DNA of 64,000 nt from Zychaea mexicana (lineage: Eukaryota; Mucoromycota; Mucoromycetes; Mucorales; Lichtheimiaceae). Below, piece by piece: positions 37,723-48,961 of the stretch. The stretch covers positions 310,001-374,000 of the forward strand of contig NW_026516689.1 of NCBI RefSeq assembly GCF_025766255.1, written 5' to 3'. The position numbers and the translations under genes were made by a program. Positions within the stretch are counted from its first letter, which is position 1; each line of letters starts with the position of its first letter. Under the pieces are notes generated by a model, which ran no database searches, had not been told where the DNA came from, and saw only the letters and a list, made by a program, of their open reading frames with translations.

Positions 37723-38246
37723 TTATTTGCTTTTGTCAGGTCGAGCAATGACAGTATCGAGCTTGTCACCCAACTTAACGAACGTGTGTCGAAGAACGCG
37801 CGAATCAACCAATAACTTTTTGCCCAAGTCTTGTACGATCAGCGGATTGGCATCAAAGTGCATGATCCAGTACCTGGTAAATAAACAATTACTTTTAGTT
37901 TCCATACTACCATTTCAAGTCTCTAATAAAACCTAATAAAAGTAAAAACTTAATAATGATAACGTACTGGCCATCTGTGAAATATTCTTGATGTCTCTTG
38001 ATACGATGGGGAAGCTTCTTTTCACCCCAGTTGTCAAAACCTCGAACAACACCACCTCGATTCAGAACCTGGGTGGCAGAGGTCTTGACGAGATCCTTCA
38101 AATTGCTCTAGAGAAATAAATTTTGAGTGTTACAATTGTAAATATCCTTTCCTTTTATAAAGTAGAAACACAAATGGTTTCATTCAAGTGTATTTTACCT
38201 CTGCAAGCGTTGATCGCGCAATGCACACCAGCTCGTAAAATGGCAT
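37723..38246 (-). CDS. MRP17: Mitochondrial small ribosomal subunit protein bS6m (MRP17)
   Basis: Three exons: the first ends at 38200 (MPFYELVCIARSTLAE), the second covers about 38109-37970 (SNLKDLVKTSATQVLNRGG...), and the third about 37875-37723 (WIMHFDANPLIVQDLGKKLL...). The roughly 113-residue product has the S6 fold pattern: an initial strand FYELVCIAR, the loop GGVVRGFDNWGEKKLPHRI typical of bS6 (G..R.... W G...L...I), and a last strand YWIMHFDANP. It binds 16S-type rRNA next to bS18 in the mitochondrial small subunit. The gene is convergent with RTP1, about 260 bp apart. Confidence 0.93.
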
Positions 38247-38458
38247 GTTTATATAAATGTGTGTAGAGAAACGAGTGACAAAAGTCCAGCAGCAGCTGAG
38301 TATAGAAAAAAACAAAAAAACAGTTCGGAAGTGCCAGGCATGGACTACCCCGCTTCCTGCCTCTTAATTCTCCATAATGGATCTCAGTCTAGTAGCAATA
38401 GCAGATGGATCAACAAAAATGTGCAAATAGCAGTATCACTATGATGCTTTCTTTATTG

Positions 38459-40872
38459 CTATCGGATAGATAAAGTTTGATACTTCTTCAATAATTCCAT
38501 GTCTTGACGTGTTAACCCTTCGACATTTCGCAAGACTATTGATTTCAAATTTGCCTTGCTTCGTAGAATAGCCACAAGCAGGTGGCCGACATTGGATAAC
38601 TGCATGTTACCTAGTTCGAGCGCTGACAGCAATGGAAGGTTTCCTAGCAAGCGTATGAGCTCATTGGCCGAAGATGCCACCTCCTCTTGTATGGCTTTGC
38701 TTTTGTACAAATCAACAGAAAAAGAATGTAGACTTTTGATCTTTGCAGCTTGTAGCAATGCTTGGCAAGTAAATCCTTGGCAATCGATGATATGCAGAGC
38801 ATCCAAGCTGCTGACTGGTGTGGCTACTGTCGCTGATAATGTAGTTGTAGCTGCTACCGATGATGATGATGATGATGAAGATAACGAGCGTTGACCAACA
38901 CCCGTCCCCGAAATTTCTTGTTCTTCAGCCACCATCACGTAATGTTCCATCAAGCGCTCATAAAAGTCTTGATCAAGTATATAAAAACTGTCCATATGTA
39001 GTGTTGAAAGTTTGGTTAGCTGCATCAAAGCTTGGAGCAGATTCTGAACATGCTCTGCATCAACAGAAATTTCACGTATGTTCATATCCGTGCGATCGGC
39101 TCCCAAATGGAGCCATTCGAGGCGAGGAAAACAGCGCAGCATGTCCGGAAGCTGCTGATAAAATCCAAGACAGCCATTATTAACTTGAAGATGCGTCATT
39201 TGATTCATGGTGAAAGAAGAGAAAGGACGCCAATCAGCTACTGTAGTTGCACGACTAAGGACATCCATTGAAAGCGACATCTTTCGCAGAGTGTCACGAC
39301 CGTTTGCCAACCGCTGAGATAAGAACCTTGCTGAGCGGATAGGATCAACAATCATGCAGCGTAGTCCACTTTGTCTTTGACTGGCTGCGATACTAGTCGT
39401 CGTAGTTGCTGTTGATTTTGTAAAAGTGCCCAAATCATTACCACGGTCGTCGTCGTCATCGTCCTGCATGTGTTCGTTGTTGTAGGCAGACTCCGGATGA
39501 AAAGGAAGTGGGACATATAACGAACCATACCGGATTTCTTCCAACTTGGGACAATTGTCACCAAGCACGGTCAATAGATCGTCTCCAGAAACGTGCCTGC
39601 TGCAGTAGAGCAAAAGCAAGTATCGCAGGTGAGGTACATACGGAAAAACGGGTCGTAACGATTCCATCAGTAACGGTGACATGGGCCAACGACAGACAAT
39701 GCTTAAAGTGTCCAATATAAACGGCTCACTGTTGTTGTTATCATTTTGAATTCCGTTTAGTTGATGAGATGCGTCGGCAAGCGAGTAAACGTTAAGGCGA
39801 ATGCATTTCAGATATCGACAAATGGACAGTAGTCGTCCAAGTGAAACAGCTACGAATGATTGTGACCTTAGGTCCAGTTCGGTCAACGTGAAAGATATGC
39901 CAGATAATGCGCTATACAGAGACTTTCTCAAAGGAAGGTCAGCCTCGGTGTTCTCTCCTAGACATCGGCATAAGAGGGGAAACGTTATTGTCATTGCCAA
40001 AAACAGTGGTCTTTAGACGGCCGGTTTATCCCATCTATCACTTTTCTTTTTCTTCTTTGATAAATGCAGATGTGAACTGTATACCCACACATACACCCTC
40101 TTAAACATACACATACACGCTTCTTACTCCTTTCACACTGATCACCAGAGTACGTCATCATTACGTACGAGCAATATTACATACCGTTGTCTTGGATAAT
40201 GAGTGCTTCTAGGCTTGCAAAGTCGACATTGCCCGACGCCATCGCCTTGAGCGCATTGAGGTGTCGATGGATTTTTCCAGGTTGTGCATGAATATATAGC
40301 GTGCCAATATGCTCGGACACGGCAAACAGAGTCTGGCGCACCATTGTCATCTTGCCGCTGCCGTTGAGAGTTACGTATCTCCAAAGCTCCTTACAGCTCA
40401 AAAGTTTGTAGCGCCAGGAACGAGAAACGAATAGACAACGTATGGCAGTTTTGGTCTCCATGTAGATGGCGATATTGCATACGAGCTCATATGGACACTG
40501 AGCTATAAAGTCGATACGTCGATCCAATCGTGTTTTGGCAGCGTCGATTTGTTGTTGAATTACAAGTTGATGATCTGCAGGGACAGCGCGTAAACCTTGT
40601 TCGAGTACCGAAATGGCTTCTTGCTGGTTTCCTTGATATGAAAAAAGTCTGCCAACAAGAACATAATTGTTTGGATCTTGCGAGCCGGCTTTTATTCTTT
40701 CTTGGGCCTCAGATAATTCTTCGGAGAGGAGTTTGTACGTCGATGCCCTTCTTGTTGCTGTTACTGCGGCTGCCGTCACTGCTGCTGTCTGTGTGGACCT
40801 GAAGCTGCTCTCCGGTTGTTGTCGCACGTTATTTCTATGGTCTTGATCGCGGTCTTCATTGCTTTCCGACAT
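38459..40872 (-). CDS. TPR / F-box / leucine-rich repeat protein
   Basis: Exon 1, 40872-40185, encodes a TPR-like pair (DPNNYVLVGRLFSYQGNQQE, AISVLEQGLRAVPADHQ) and an F-box (DFIAQCPYELVCNIAIYMET, ending in SRSWRYKLLSCKELWRYV). Exon 2 I start at 39957 with acceptor TCTAG, giving DNG-GENTEADLPLRKSL in phase; it then runs open to 38459 and carries degenerate leucine-rich repeats (LTELDLRSQSF, LEWLHLGADRTD, LSALELGNMQLSNVG). The total is about 728 residues. F-box proteins load substrates onto SCF ubiquitin ligases; the LRR part should pick the substrate. The TPR-F-box-LRR order recalls Dia2/Pof3, but large F-box families in this fungal group make orthology uncertain. A decayed paralogue follows upstream. 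Confidence 0.85.
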
Positions 40873-41299
40873 TGCGATGAATTGTTGCTGATTAAGCTAC
40901 TTGATTGATTTTGAAATGAGCTTTGTACAGTTGGAAAAAACCGTGTTAAATTTGGGATGTGGTGATCGAAAATATAATGTTCCCGCATGAAAAATTGAAG
41001 TCTGTGATACTCAGCAAAACAATGCACTACTTTCCTTAGATCGATGACCAAAATATATGCAGCAATAACAGTACATAGGATTTGATATATACTCATACTT
41101 CAAATATCAATTTACGAATGTACATTTTCATTGTGATACTTACGTGAGTATGATACGATCAATGCCAACAAACTTTTATACCATTTCTACGTATCTAATA
41201 CAACTTCTTTTTCGAATACCTTCCTTACGGCAACTTTCCCCCCGCATATTTAATCAATGCTGGACCCAAGGTCTACTTTGAAAAGATTTTCAAACGCAC

Positions 41300-42640
41300 T
41301 AATTTTGAGCATCTTTTTCGTTCAGTATAAATTTATGCAGTTCTAGGGTTGATAACTCTGGTAGTTGGCCGATACATTGCGTGAACTCCTCTAAATGTTT
41401 GTTCTTCAACCGTTTCCTGTAAAAGTTTTCAATTGCAATGGTGAGATGTCGAAGCCTGTTGATTTCTGCCACAGGTAGTAAAGTAGCTCGTGTCAGGCCG
41501 ATACATCCTTAGTAATGCAAGTGGCGTATATTGGCCCCTCGCTCAGCATCTTGTTGTTGTCGCATAATCAAGTACTGTCTTTGACCGCGTACATTAAACT
41601 CGTCGGAAATACACGCTTGTCAGCTTGCCTAGCTCTGTCGTGGCTAGAAATACATTGTCTCGAACGTTTCGATCCTCCGGGTTAGTGTCGAGCATATGCC
41701 ACGGGCTGTGCTGCAAGTGTAACGATCTCAGAGCAAGCAAATGGTGTAGAATAAAAGGAATTTTGTCCGTAAAAGGCATGACATCTCCGTTTTGTATCGT
41801 AAAGTAGTCAGTTGGTTCAAGGTAACGGATGAAAGATGTTCATGTCCAAGCAAACTAGAGCTGTACATGACATGTTGAGCACCAGTGTTTGGAGCGTATC
41901 ACAGCTTTTCAGTAAAGGAGTAGCCAAGGGTAGCGCTGATCGAACGTTGCGCATAATCTAACCGTAATTGACCTATTGTCATTTGCTGTTTGGAGTACAA
42001 CCAAATGCCTCTTCCCTGAAGACATCAGATGATGCGGAACAATGGACACGTTCGACAAATTTGCTTATAAAACGGGAACACCTGGAAGAATCTTGGTCCA
42101 TTGACCTGTCGAGCGATATCGAGTGCCAAACAGGTGGATGTTCCAACAATTTGCTTCTACCTAGGACTGACATCTAAACACTTTAATAGAGTTTCATGAT
42201 TTGAGCGATCTCATTGGCAATGTTGCAGAAAATTTCTATTGGGTATTCGGTAAAGAAATCGATCTTCGAACCAACTGTGATTTAGCAGCAGCAAATCGTT
42301 GTTGAAGAATGAAGTGGTGTCTTGCAGCAGAAACAGCGCTGAAACCTTATTCGAGCACAGATATAGCTTCTTGTTGGATTCAATGTCACGAATAAGTTTG
42401 CTCGCAAGGACATAGCCGTTTGAAATTTGTGAATCGCTTTGGATCATAGAGCTAACCCTTCAGGAAGAGTTTTGTATGTCGTCGCTACTGTTGGTATTGT
42501 TGCCGAATTTTTAGGTGGAACTAAGAATCAATGGTCATTGCTTGACTCAGCGGAGGCATGCTAGCACCATTGTCAGTTGCTGTCGAGAGTACCGCCATTT
42601 CGTCAGACTGAGTCGGTTGTTGGGGATGCAACGTGCAGTT
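41300..42640 (-). pseudogene. Decayed paralogue of the F-box gene
   Basis: Colinear similarity with exon 1 of the neighbouring F-box gene is visible despite heavy change. At 42340-42430 the bases for the TPR part (reading NGYVLASKLI against NNYVLVGRLF in the intact gene) and the CCTTATTCGAGCACAGATATAG stretch match the intact CCTTGTTCGAGTACCGAAATGG site. A match also occurs at 42465-42500 upstream of it, and an LRR-like segment (HLLALRSLHLQHSP) at 41700-41760. Stops and frameshifts interrupt every frame. Same strand and direction as the intact copy, so this is a tandem duplicate that died. Confidence 0.75.
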
Positions 42641-43154
42641 ATTAAATCGATCGCGTTTTTCTATAGTTACTATAAGCGCCCGTAAACACTTGGCACTCAT
42701 TCTTGGCTCCGATTTTTTTTGTTAAATGCATTGTTAGTCGTAGCTTCGTGTATGTGAACGCCCTTTTCCATTCAAGAAAGTCAGTTTTTTATACTATTAC
42801 AAGCTTTGGCGAGACGAGAAAGTGAAAGGTAATGTTAAGCGAGCGTCACCAGGTTATATAATTCGCAATTTGTAGTGCTGTCCCGCTGTACTTGACCCTC
42901 AATAGTCATGACTTGTAGAAAGCAAACAAATGATCCTTAATCGTTGAGAGGTATCAGATACCATAACTGCGCAATTTCCCGCCAATGACGGTGAAATGCT
43001 AACAATAATATTGGAAAGTTACACAGAAGCGCAGCTTCTTTTCTCGGCGTACCATGGTCCCAATTGTACGACGAAGGTTCTTATTTATCACGTTTTCTTG
43101 ATTTCCAGCTCGCTTTTCATCCTTTCTTTCTTTCCTACATAAGCAACCTTCTAT
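42641..43154. other. Intergenic
   Basis: No gene seen. A probable promoter of the membrane protein gene starting at 43155 (pyrimidine-rich stretch at 43080-43140). Confidence 0.4.
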
Positions 43155-43919
43155 ATGTACACATATCTAAACACTGCTCTTGCAGTATTACGATTAATCA
43201 TCTTTGCACAATTCTTCGTGGCAACAAAAAGCAAACGTACTGATTATTACTACATCTGGCTCCCAGCAATCGCAACATGGGCACAAGACGGCTTTACTTT
43301 ATACTATTACTACTACGTAAACCCAGATGATAAAGAGAAAGACCAGATGATGCCCTATCAAACCAAGGAGCTACTTTATATCAAGATATTGCTTTTGTTT
43401 TTCGCCATATGGAAATACGCTTTATACGCTCCATTCGCTCAAGCAGTCCAAGCCAAGAACTTCCCCTGGCGGGTGATAACGTTTTTCGTTTGCATTTATT
43501 CTATTGGCGTATTGAAGTTCTCGTTCGATATACGAGGCAGCCCTTTCGATCATTTTCCATTCCCGTGGTTAAATTTCAGTATGTTCAATCGCATTCTTGA
43601 TTGTATGTTGTTTGTCCATGCCATGTACTCTGTATCGACACCTGATGGTATCAAGAACAATCCTTCGTTCCTGATGTTCGGATGCCTTATTACATTGCTA
43701 CCCCTCAATTCAAGTCTTCAGGCACTCGTCTTATTGCTACCCAAGCCATTGATTTCCACCGCATGGATGGCATCCCTAATATGCATTCTTTCTTTTGCTC
43801 TCTCGTATGAGGGCGCCTTGGTGCGTCAAATGATTGTCGAAGCAAGGCAGGACAAATTTGAATGGCCTGAAGTTTCACATGATCATGTAGAAGATAAAAA
43901 AGATCATAATTTTGTATAA
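43155..43919 (+). CDS. Multi-pass membrane protein of unknown function
   Basis: An intronless frame of 254 residues starting at ATG 43155. About six or seven hydrophobic segments are visible, near residues 4-23, 31-52, 72-95, 103-123, 143-163, 169-190 and 201-222, joined by short loops; one loop is rich in acidic and Lys residues (NPDDKEKDQMMPYQ). The C-terminus is hydrophilic (DKFEWPEVSHDHVEDKKDH). There is no signal peptide cleavage pattern other than the first helix. Seven helices and a soluble tail would fit a receptor-like or transporter-like topology, but no family motif is recognised. Absence of introns is unusual among its neighbours and might mean a retrocopy. Composition and codon use look native. 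Confidence 0.8.
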   Translation: MYTYLNTALAVLRLIIFAQFFVATKSKRTDYYYIWLPAIATWAQDGFTLYYYYYVNPDDKEKDQMMPYQTKELLYIKILLLFFAIWKYALYAPFAQAVQAKNFPWRVITFFVCIYSIGVLKFSFDIRGSPFDHFPFPWLNFSMFNRILDCMLFVHAMYSVSTPDGIKNNPSFLMFGCLITLLPLNSSLQALVLLLPKPLISTAWMASLICILSFALSYEGALVRQMIVEARQDKFEWPEVSHDHVEDKKDHNFV

Positions 43920-43922
43920 AAA

Positions 43923-45384
43923 AGGGATGCATGCACAATTTGTATATACAGTACGTGAAATAAAACTATTTGGTTCCCCGAGCAGAAAACTGATCATTGC
44001 TCTAAGTTTATTATAAGCTCAACTTTGCCTCTTCACATGTATGTTTAAACACATATGTACATGCCATCGTTTTGTTGCATAGATATGTACATTGAACATT
44101 TTCTCTTTTATATGCTTCGTCAAATACTTACCTCTTATGAGCCAGGCTCCAACATTTATATTCAACAATATTTGCCAAGTTTCGTATAAAACTTATTTAT
44201 AATGTATTCTCTTCTATAGACTCTTTCCTGATAAATTCTCTCTATTACTGTGTATCGTTAGCAGCACATATTATGGTTCGTTAATGAGACAATCAGCATT
44301 ACAACAAGAATTTCTTACTCCTGCAATACGACACGCCAGCAGAAATACCAAAACAGAACCACGAGATGGATGAGGTTCAATTGTACGAAATTATTGATAA
44401 GGGCGAAGAAGAAGGAGGAGAGGAAGAGAATGAAGAACACCGAAGAATTATGGTATCCATGATGAAGCTGATGACGATGACGAGGATCAAGTCGGTAATG
44501 ACAACTTGGATTCATGAGGTATACCTCAGTTCTTCGATTGATAGGAAATTTTATATACTAGTTTCTATTACTGCAAACACATAATATATGCAAACATGTC
44601 CTCCACCAATTAATAAGATATTACATTAATACATAGCGCCATTGTTTGGATTGTCTAAGGTCAGCAGCCAGTATATACACGATACACAAAATAAAAGCAG
44701 TGCAATACCACGAGCTCATTAATGTAATTTGTAGTTATTGTACCCATGTCATGAAGAATGAGAACATAGACAAAGGGCTCCTGCTTTTTTATTGCTGAGA
44801 AATTTGAAATGAATCAGAGGAGTCAAAGGCGACTGAAACACTTCCTACCTTAACCGTGCTATCAAGTGTGTGTGAGAGAAAGAGAGGGAACGAGGACAAT
44901 CAAGATAAGCACAAGAAGAATGGAGTTAGTACTAATAAGGAAAGAAACAAGAAGTTTGTTAAGTTGCACTTCTTACAACTCAAATTCTCGGATATTAGCA
45001 TCATACAGTATCTTTGGTCGATACGGCAACCCACTTTTTCAGTGAGGCAGCGTCTGTTATTCTGACTTTATTTGTAAGTGTCTGCTGTTTCAGGAGCATA
45101 TATTATAATACATAGCAGCAAGAAAAAAAGAAGAGTGTAGAGTGGGAAGAAAACCATCCGCGGCATGTCTGAGCTTTACGCTAAATATATAATATAGTAA
45201 ACGGTTACACGTCATCCGCATGGTTATTGTTATACCACGCGAGCTTCTTATGGGTAAGACCGACAACTTCTTTTTGGCAAGCTGCAGGTGTCAAGCAAAG
45301 AAGGATAGGTGCGGTAGCTGTTGAGTATCTTCTTCTACGCGAGTAATGACGCATAATAATATGTGACTTATCATGATGGCCTTG
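43923..45384. other. Gene-poor stretch
   Basis: At 44300-44520 there is an acidic coding-like segment spread over three frames (plus strand: ...EFLTPAIRHASRNTK, then DEVQLYEIIDKGEEEGG, then GIHDEADDDDEDQVGND) that may be the tail of a decayed gene. Otherwise nothing supported. Confidence 0.35.
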
Positions 45385-45862
45385 CTACAATCTTTTCATG
45401 ATAGTTACAATGTATCTCATTGGTGGTTGTTTCACGATATTGTAAGCATGTTGAGATAAAGATGACACGCAGGATCCCACTTGTATTGTTGGCTTGACGT
45501 TCTCACGGGTTGCACCTGTCACTTTCCTTTTTGGGCACAAAGCACGATTCATGTTCAAAAGAGTGGAAGTCCTTTGTATATCATCGAGACTAATAGACTT
45601 TTCTAGATCAGATAGTTGTGGGCGTGGGGCAGGTTGTCCATGGAAAGAGATTAAATACAAACTAAGAAGGGTAGAGAAGCAGGAGAAGGTGTTGAATACA
45701 TATAGTGAATCAACTACAAAGAAAATGAAACCCACCAATATACATATGCATGTGCACACAAAGTACCAAGATACGGCATTCTCGTATCGTAGTATCATAG
45801 CAGCTAGTTTAACGATCTTGAGGGAGAATGCAACTGTAACCAATGATACACTGTTACTATGT
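45385..45862 (-). CDS. Possible 3' exon of a membrane protein
   Basis: The minus strand is open from about 45862 (a plausible AG acceptor at 45862-45870) to the stop at 45385. It encodes two or three hydrophobic helices (VSLVTVAFSLKIVKLAAMIL; WYFVCTCICILVGFIFFVV; STLLSLYLISF) and then a polar tail (PRPQLSDLEKSISLDDIQRT). No ATG opens it, so upstream exons would be needed; I could not find them in 45870-46400. It is either the last exon of an unrecognised gene or a chance open frame. Confidence 0.35.
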
Positions 45863-46434
45863 CTGCTATGTAATTAAAAATAATACCTGATAAAATGATA
45901 CATGCTTAAAAATTTTACGATTTTAAATACACAATAATCATTTATATATAGATCTTTCTAAAACTGCCAAGAAAATGACAAATTTGGAAACAAGTCCCTC
46001 ATGAAGAAGATGAAAATGAAGAAAAGAAAGACAAAGACAAACAGAGAGTGTGAAAAAAGGTGGGGTATATCCTAATCTACGCCCAGCGAGAAATAGTGGA
46101 TGCTAGCTGATAATAACAATAATAACATGATGATAATAATGAGAGTGGAAATGAACTAAGGGGATGTAGATGAGAAGAAAGAAAGGAATAAGTAGATATG
46201 GAATAATAATAAGTGGGTAAGGAGGATTGATGTGAATGAGGAAACAGGGTGTGTAATATATGGCATAACCAGATGCATAAATATCGGCCTCTTCTTCCCC
46301 GCTAATCTTTCCAACCAATAAAAGGTCTGCCCTGATTGAGCTTGCTCCTCGTTGGCTTTTTTTTTTGGTTTTTTAAGCTTCCTCAACATACACTTCCACA
46401 TCAACAATTCCCTTTAGATGGCTCATTTCATTCA

Positions 46435-47745
46435 TTATAAATCTCTATAATGTCTCAATGATTCTGGAATACGTGTTGATGGTAAAGGTGATGCTTGTGA
46501 TGGTGATGGTGATTGTGATGCCGTCGTCGTAGCAATACTGAATTTGACGGTTTCTTCAACGACTGTACCAACCGAACTTGGCGATGATGGGTAGTATATC
46601 GGTCGACTGCTTGGCGTCAAAGACGGTGTAGGCTCGTTATAATGAAGATGATGATGACTACTATTGTTCATGACCATGGGTACTGTCCCACTAGTAGCAG
46701 TGGTAGGAGTATTAGCAGTGGCACGACGACGACCCACTACAGCATCGTATTGTGCCTTGTCACGGTCCAGGCCTTCCAGGGCATTCATGGCTTTGCTACG
46801 TTCAACTGAGATAGCCGACGAGCTTGTACTCGTCACACTGCTGGCTGTACTGCTGATTATACTCGTGTTGCTTTTTTGATGGTGGAGTGATGGTTTCTTT
46901 TTCAAAGACAATGTCAAATCGTCTGGAATCGATAACGGGCTGCGTCGTTTTCGACGTTCTTTCAAAGGTATATCCGGTACTGGCGCTGGTATCGTAAATC
47001 CTCCTCCATCGTTGGTATTACCGAGCGTGCCGCTTCGAAATGGGTGCATTTCGTCCAGGTGTTCACTTTCTTCTACGTCTTGCTCGTGCAAATCAATAGA
47101 TAAACGCACAATCACGGGTGGCCGTGCTGCTGGGGAAGGTTCGACGAGTTTGCGTCGGTTCATGGTGTGCCGAGGTGGTGGCGATAATGCGGACGAACAT
47201 ACCGGGCCAGCCGGCATGGAAATGTGATGCATTGCCGAGAGTGATGCACTGTCTTTTCGTTTCTGTGGTCGATCTAAGAAACCTTAACTTGTTAGCTCTT
47301 TCTCTCATCCTTTCTATGTGATTCATTATGTGCGTATTGTATGTGCCTTAACGTTGCAAGTAAAAAAGAGAGAATAATTCCACTATTTACCCAGGACTCG
47401 TCGTTCATCATCTGCGGGCTCTTCGGTGTAATAAGGAAACCCGGCTTTTCGCTTTAACTCGTCGCTACTATGTCGACGCTCAATAACCGTCGTGGCTGCT
47501 GCTGTTGCTGATGTTGTTGTTGATAGAGCAGGCATCTTTTTTGCTGCTTCTATGGCTACAGCCACTCGATCGTCGTCAGGCATATCCTCGTCGTCCTCAT
47601 CATTGTCATCGTAATAACAGTGGTTGTCGCGCTTCCTTAGAGCTTTTATCTTGGTGACAAGCTTCTTCCACCTGCGTGACACAGGACGAGTGGTCGCAAT
47701 GAGTGAATTGCGAACTGTACTATTGCGAAACGATGGAGTGTTCAT
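46435..47745 (-). CDS. Disordered Ser/Pro-rich protein, unknown
   Basis: Exons 47745-47391 and 47273-46435 join in phase (RRVL-D-RPQKRKDSAS) to about 397 residues. The start is basic (SRRWKKLVTKIKALRKRDNH), followed by an acidic patch (DDNDEDDEDMPDDD), then Ser/Thr/Pro-rich sequence, PVIVRLSIDLHEQDVEESEH, a basic motif KERRKRRSPLSIPDDLTLSL and a His/Asn/Pro-rich tail ending ESLRHYRDL. No enzyme domain is visible. The Arg/Ser and Ser-Pro motifs suggest a phosphorylated regulatory or nuclear protein, by composition only. Coding-like sequence in another frame 3' of the stop (46160-46400) could mean a missed last exon. Confidence 0.65.
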
Positions 47746-48961
47746 CTGACATTTAGAGAGAACTGAAGAGACGAATGAAAGAAAGAAAAAAGGTTATAAG
47801 AGTAAAGTGGGGAAAAGAAAGTGAAAGGAAAGAGAGAAAGAGAGAAAGAGAAAGAAACAAAGAATAAAGGCAGGCTTGGAGTGTCATACTTGCACGCAGT
47901 CTAGTCTAGTCTAGTCTAATCAAGGCCTTTCGGCTCTTTACTCTATACATGTGCTGCTGTCCTACGTTCAACCCTTTTTTTTGCCACAACAGGCGGCCCA
48001 TTCTCGCTCTCTCGCTCTTTTTAGTTTCGGTGACACAACAGAAAAAAAAGCCAACCCACGTTGCGCTCCTATCGGATACCGACCGAGCGTTAGAGGAGGG
48101 AGGGAGGGAGAAGGCAAGCTTCTTTCTTATTCATGTCCGCCAATGCATCTTGATATATCTCTGTATCCGATGTTTCTTTTGAGTTTTCGGTATATACCCG
48201 GTTGCAACGAAGTTACACACGACAACGCCCATTTTATCGATAGAAAACCCCTAAATCATCACTTGCTATGCCAAATCGCAAGGTAGATATAGCGCCCTTC
48301 TAGTGGCTGACTGAGTATGTGCACACTCTGAGCAACAGCAACAGCAGCAGGCTGGATGCCAGTCCAAGTCCTTATTGGGCAAAAGTTGGGTCGTACCATG
48401 TTTGTTATACTTGGGCGGAGAGCAAAGCAGATCATCCCACTCACAACATGTGCAAGTTCCACAGAAGAGCGACCCCAGCGATTTTAAATTGCATACCAGC
48501 GCTGCAAAACAACAACGTTAACTGCCCATCTTTCACCACTTATAACCTACTGGTTGTATGAAATTAATAATTATAATGGAGTGGGGGAGGGGGGGAGTTG
48601 TATGTCGCGTGGCCACACTGTCCCCTCGCTTCATCCGAGGAATGCTATCTTTTAAGTCAGCTAAGAAAAATAGTGACCAAGGCACTTTTAGAGTTCACCA
48701 GGGATATAATCGCATCAGATGGAACTTTTCAGGAGGTGGAGCTTTTTGTGTTGTGAAGTTGTGTCTCAACTCTCACTCAAGGAGTGTTGAAAAGAAACAC
48801 TGGCGTATCTATCCATCCAGCTGTGTATCTATCACAGTATACCACCGTGCATTTCAATAGTCATGTAAAAGATCACTACAGATAATATGTATATACTGTG
48901 AACATCAACCACCGTCTTCTTCTTTATTAGTAACCAGTATAAATGTATGTAGATGGAATAT
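47746..48961. other. Intergenic, with purine-rich leader and a pentanucleotide repeat
   Basis: A GAAAGA-rich run at 47770-47870 and a (TAGTC)n repeat at about 47898-47919 lie upstream of the disordered-protein gene. The rest, up to the SLY1 3' end, has no supported gene. Confidence 0.5.
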
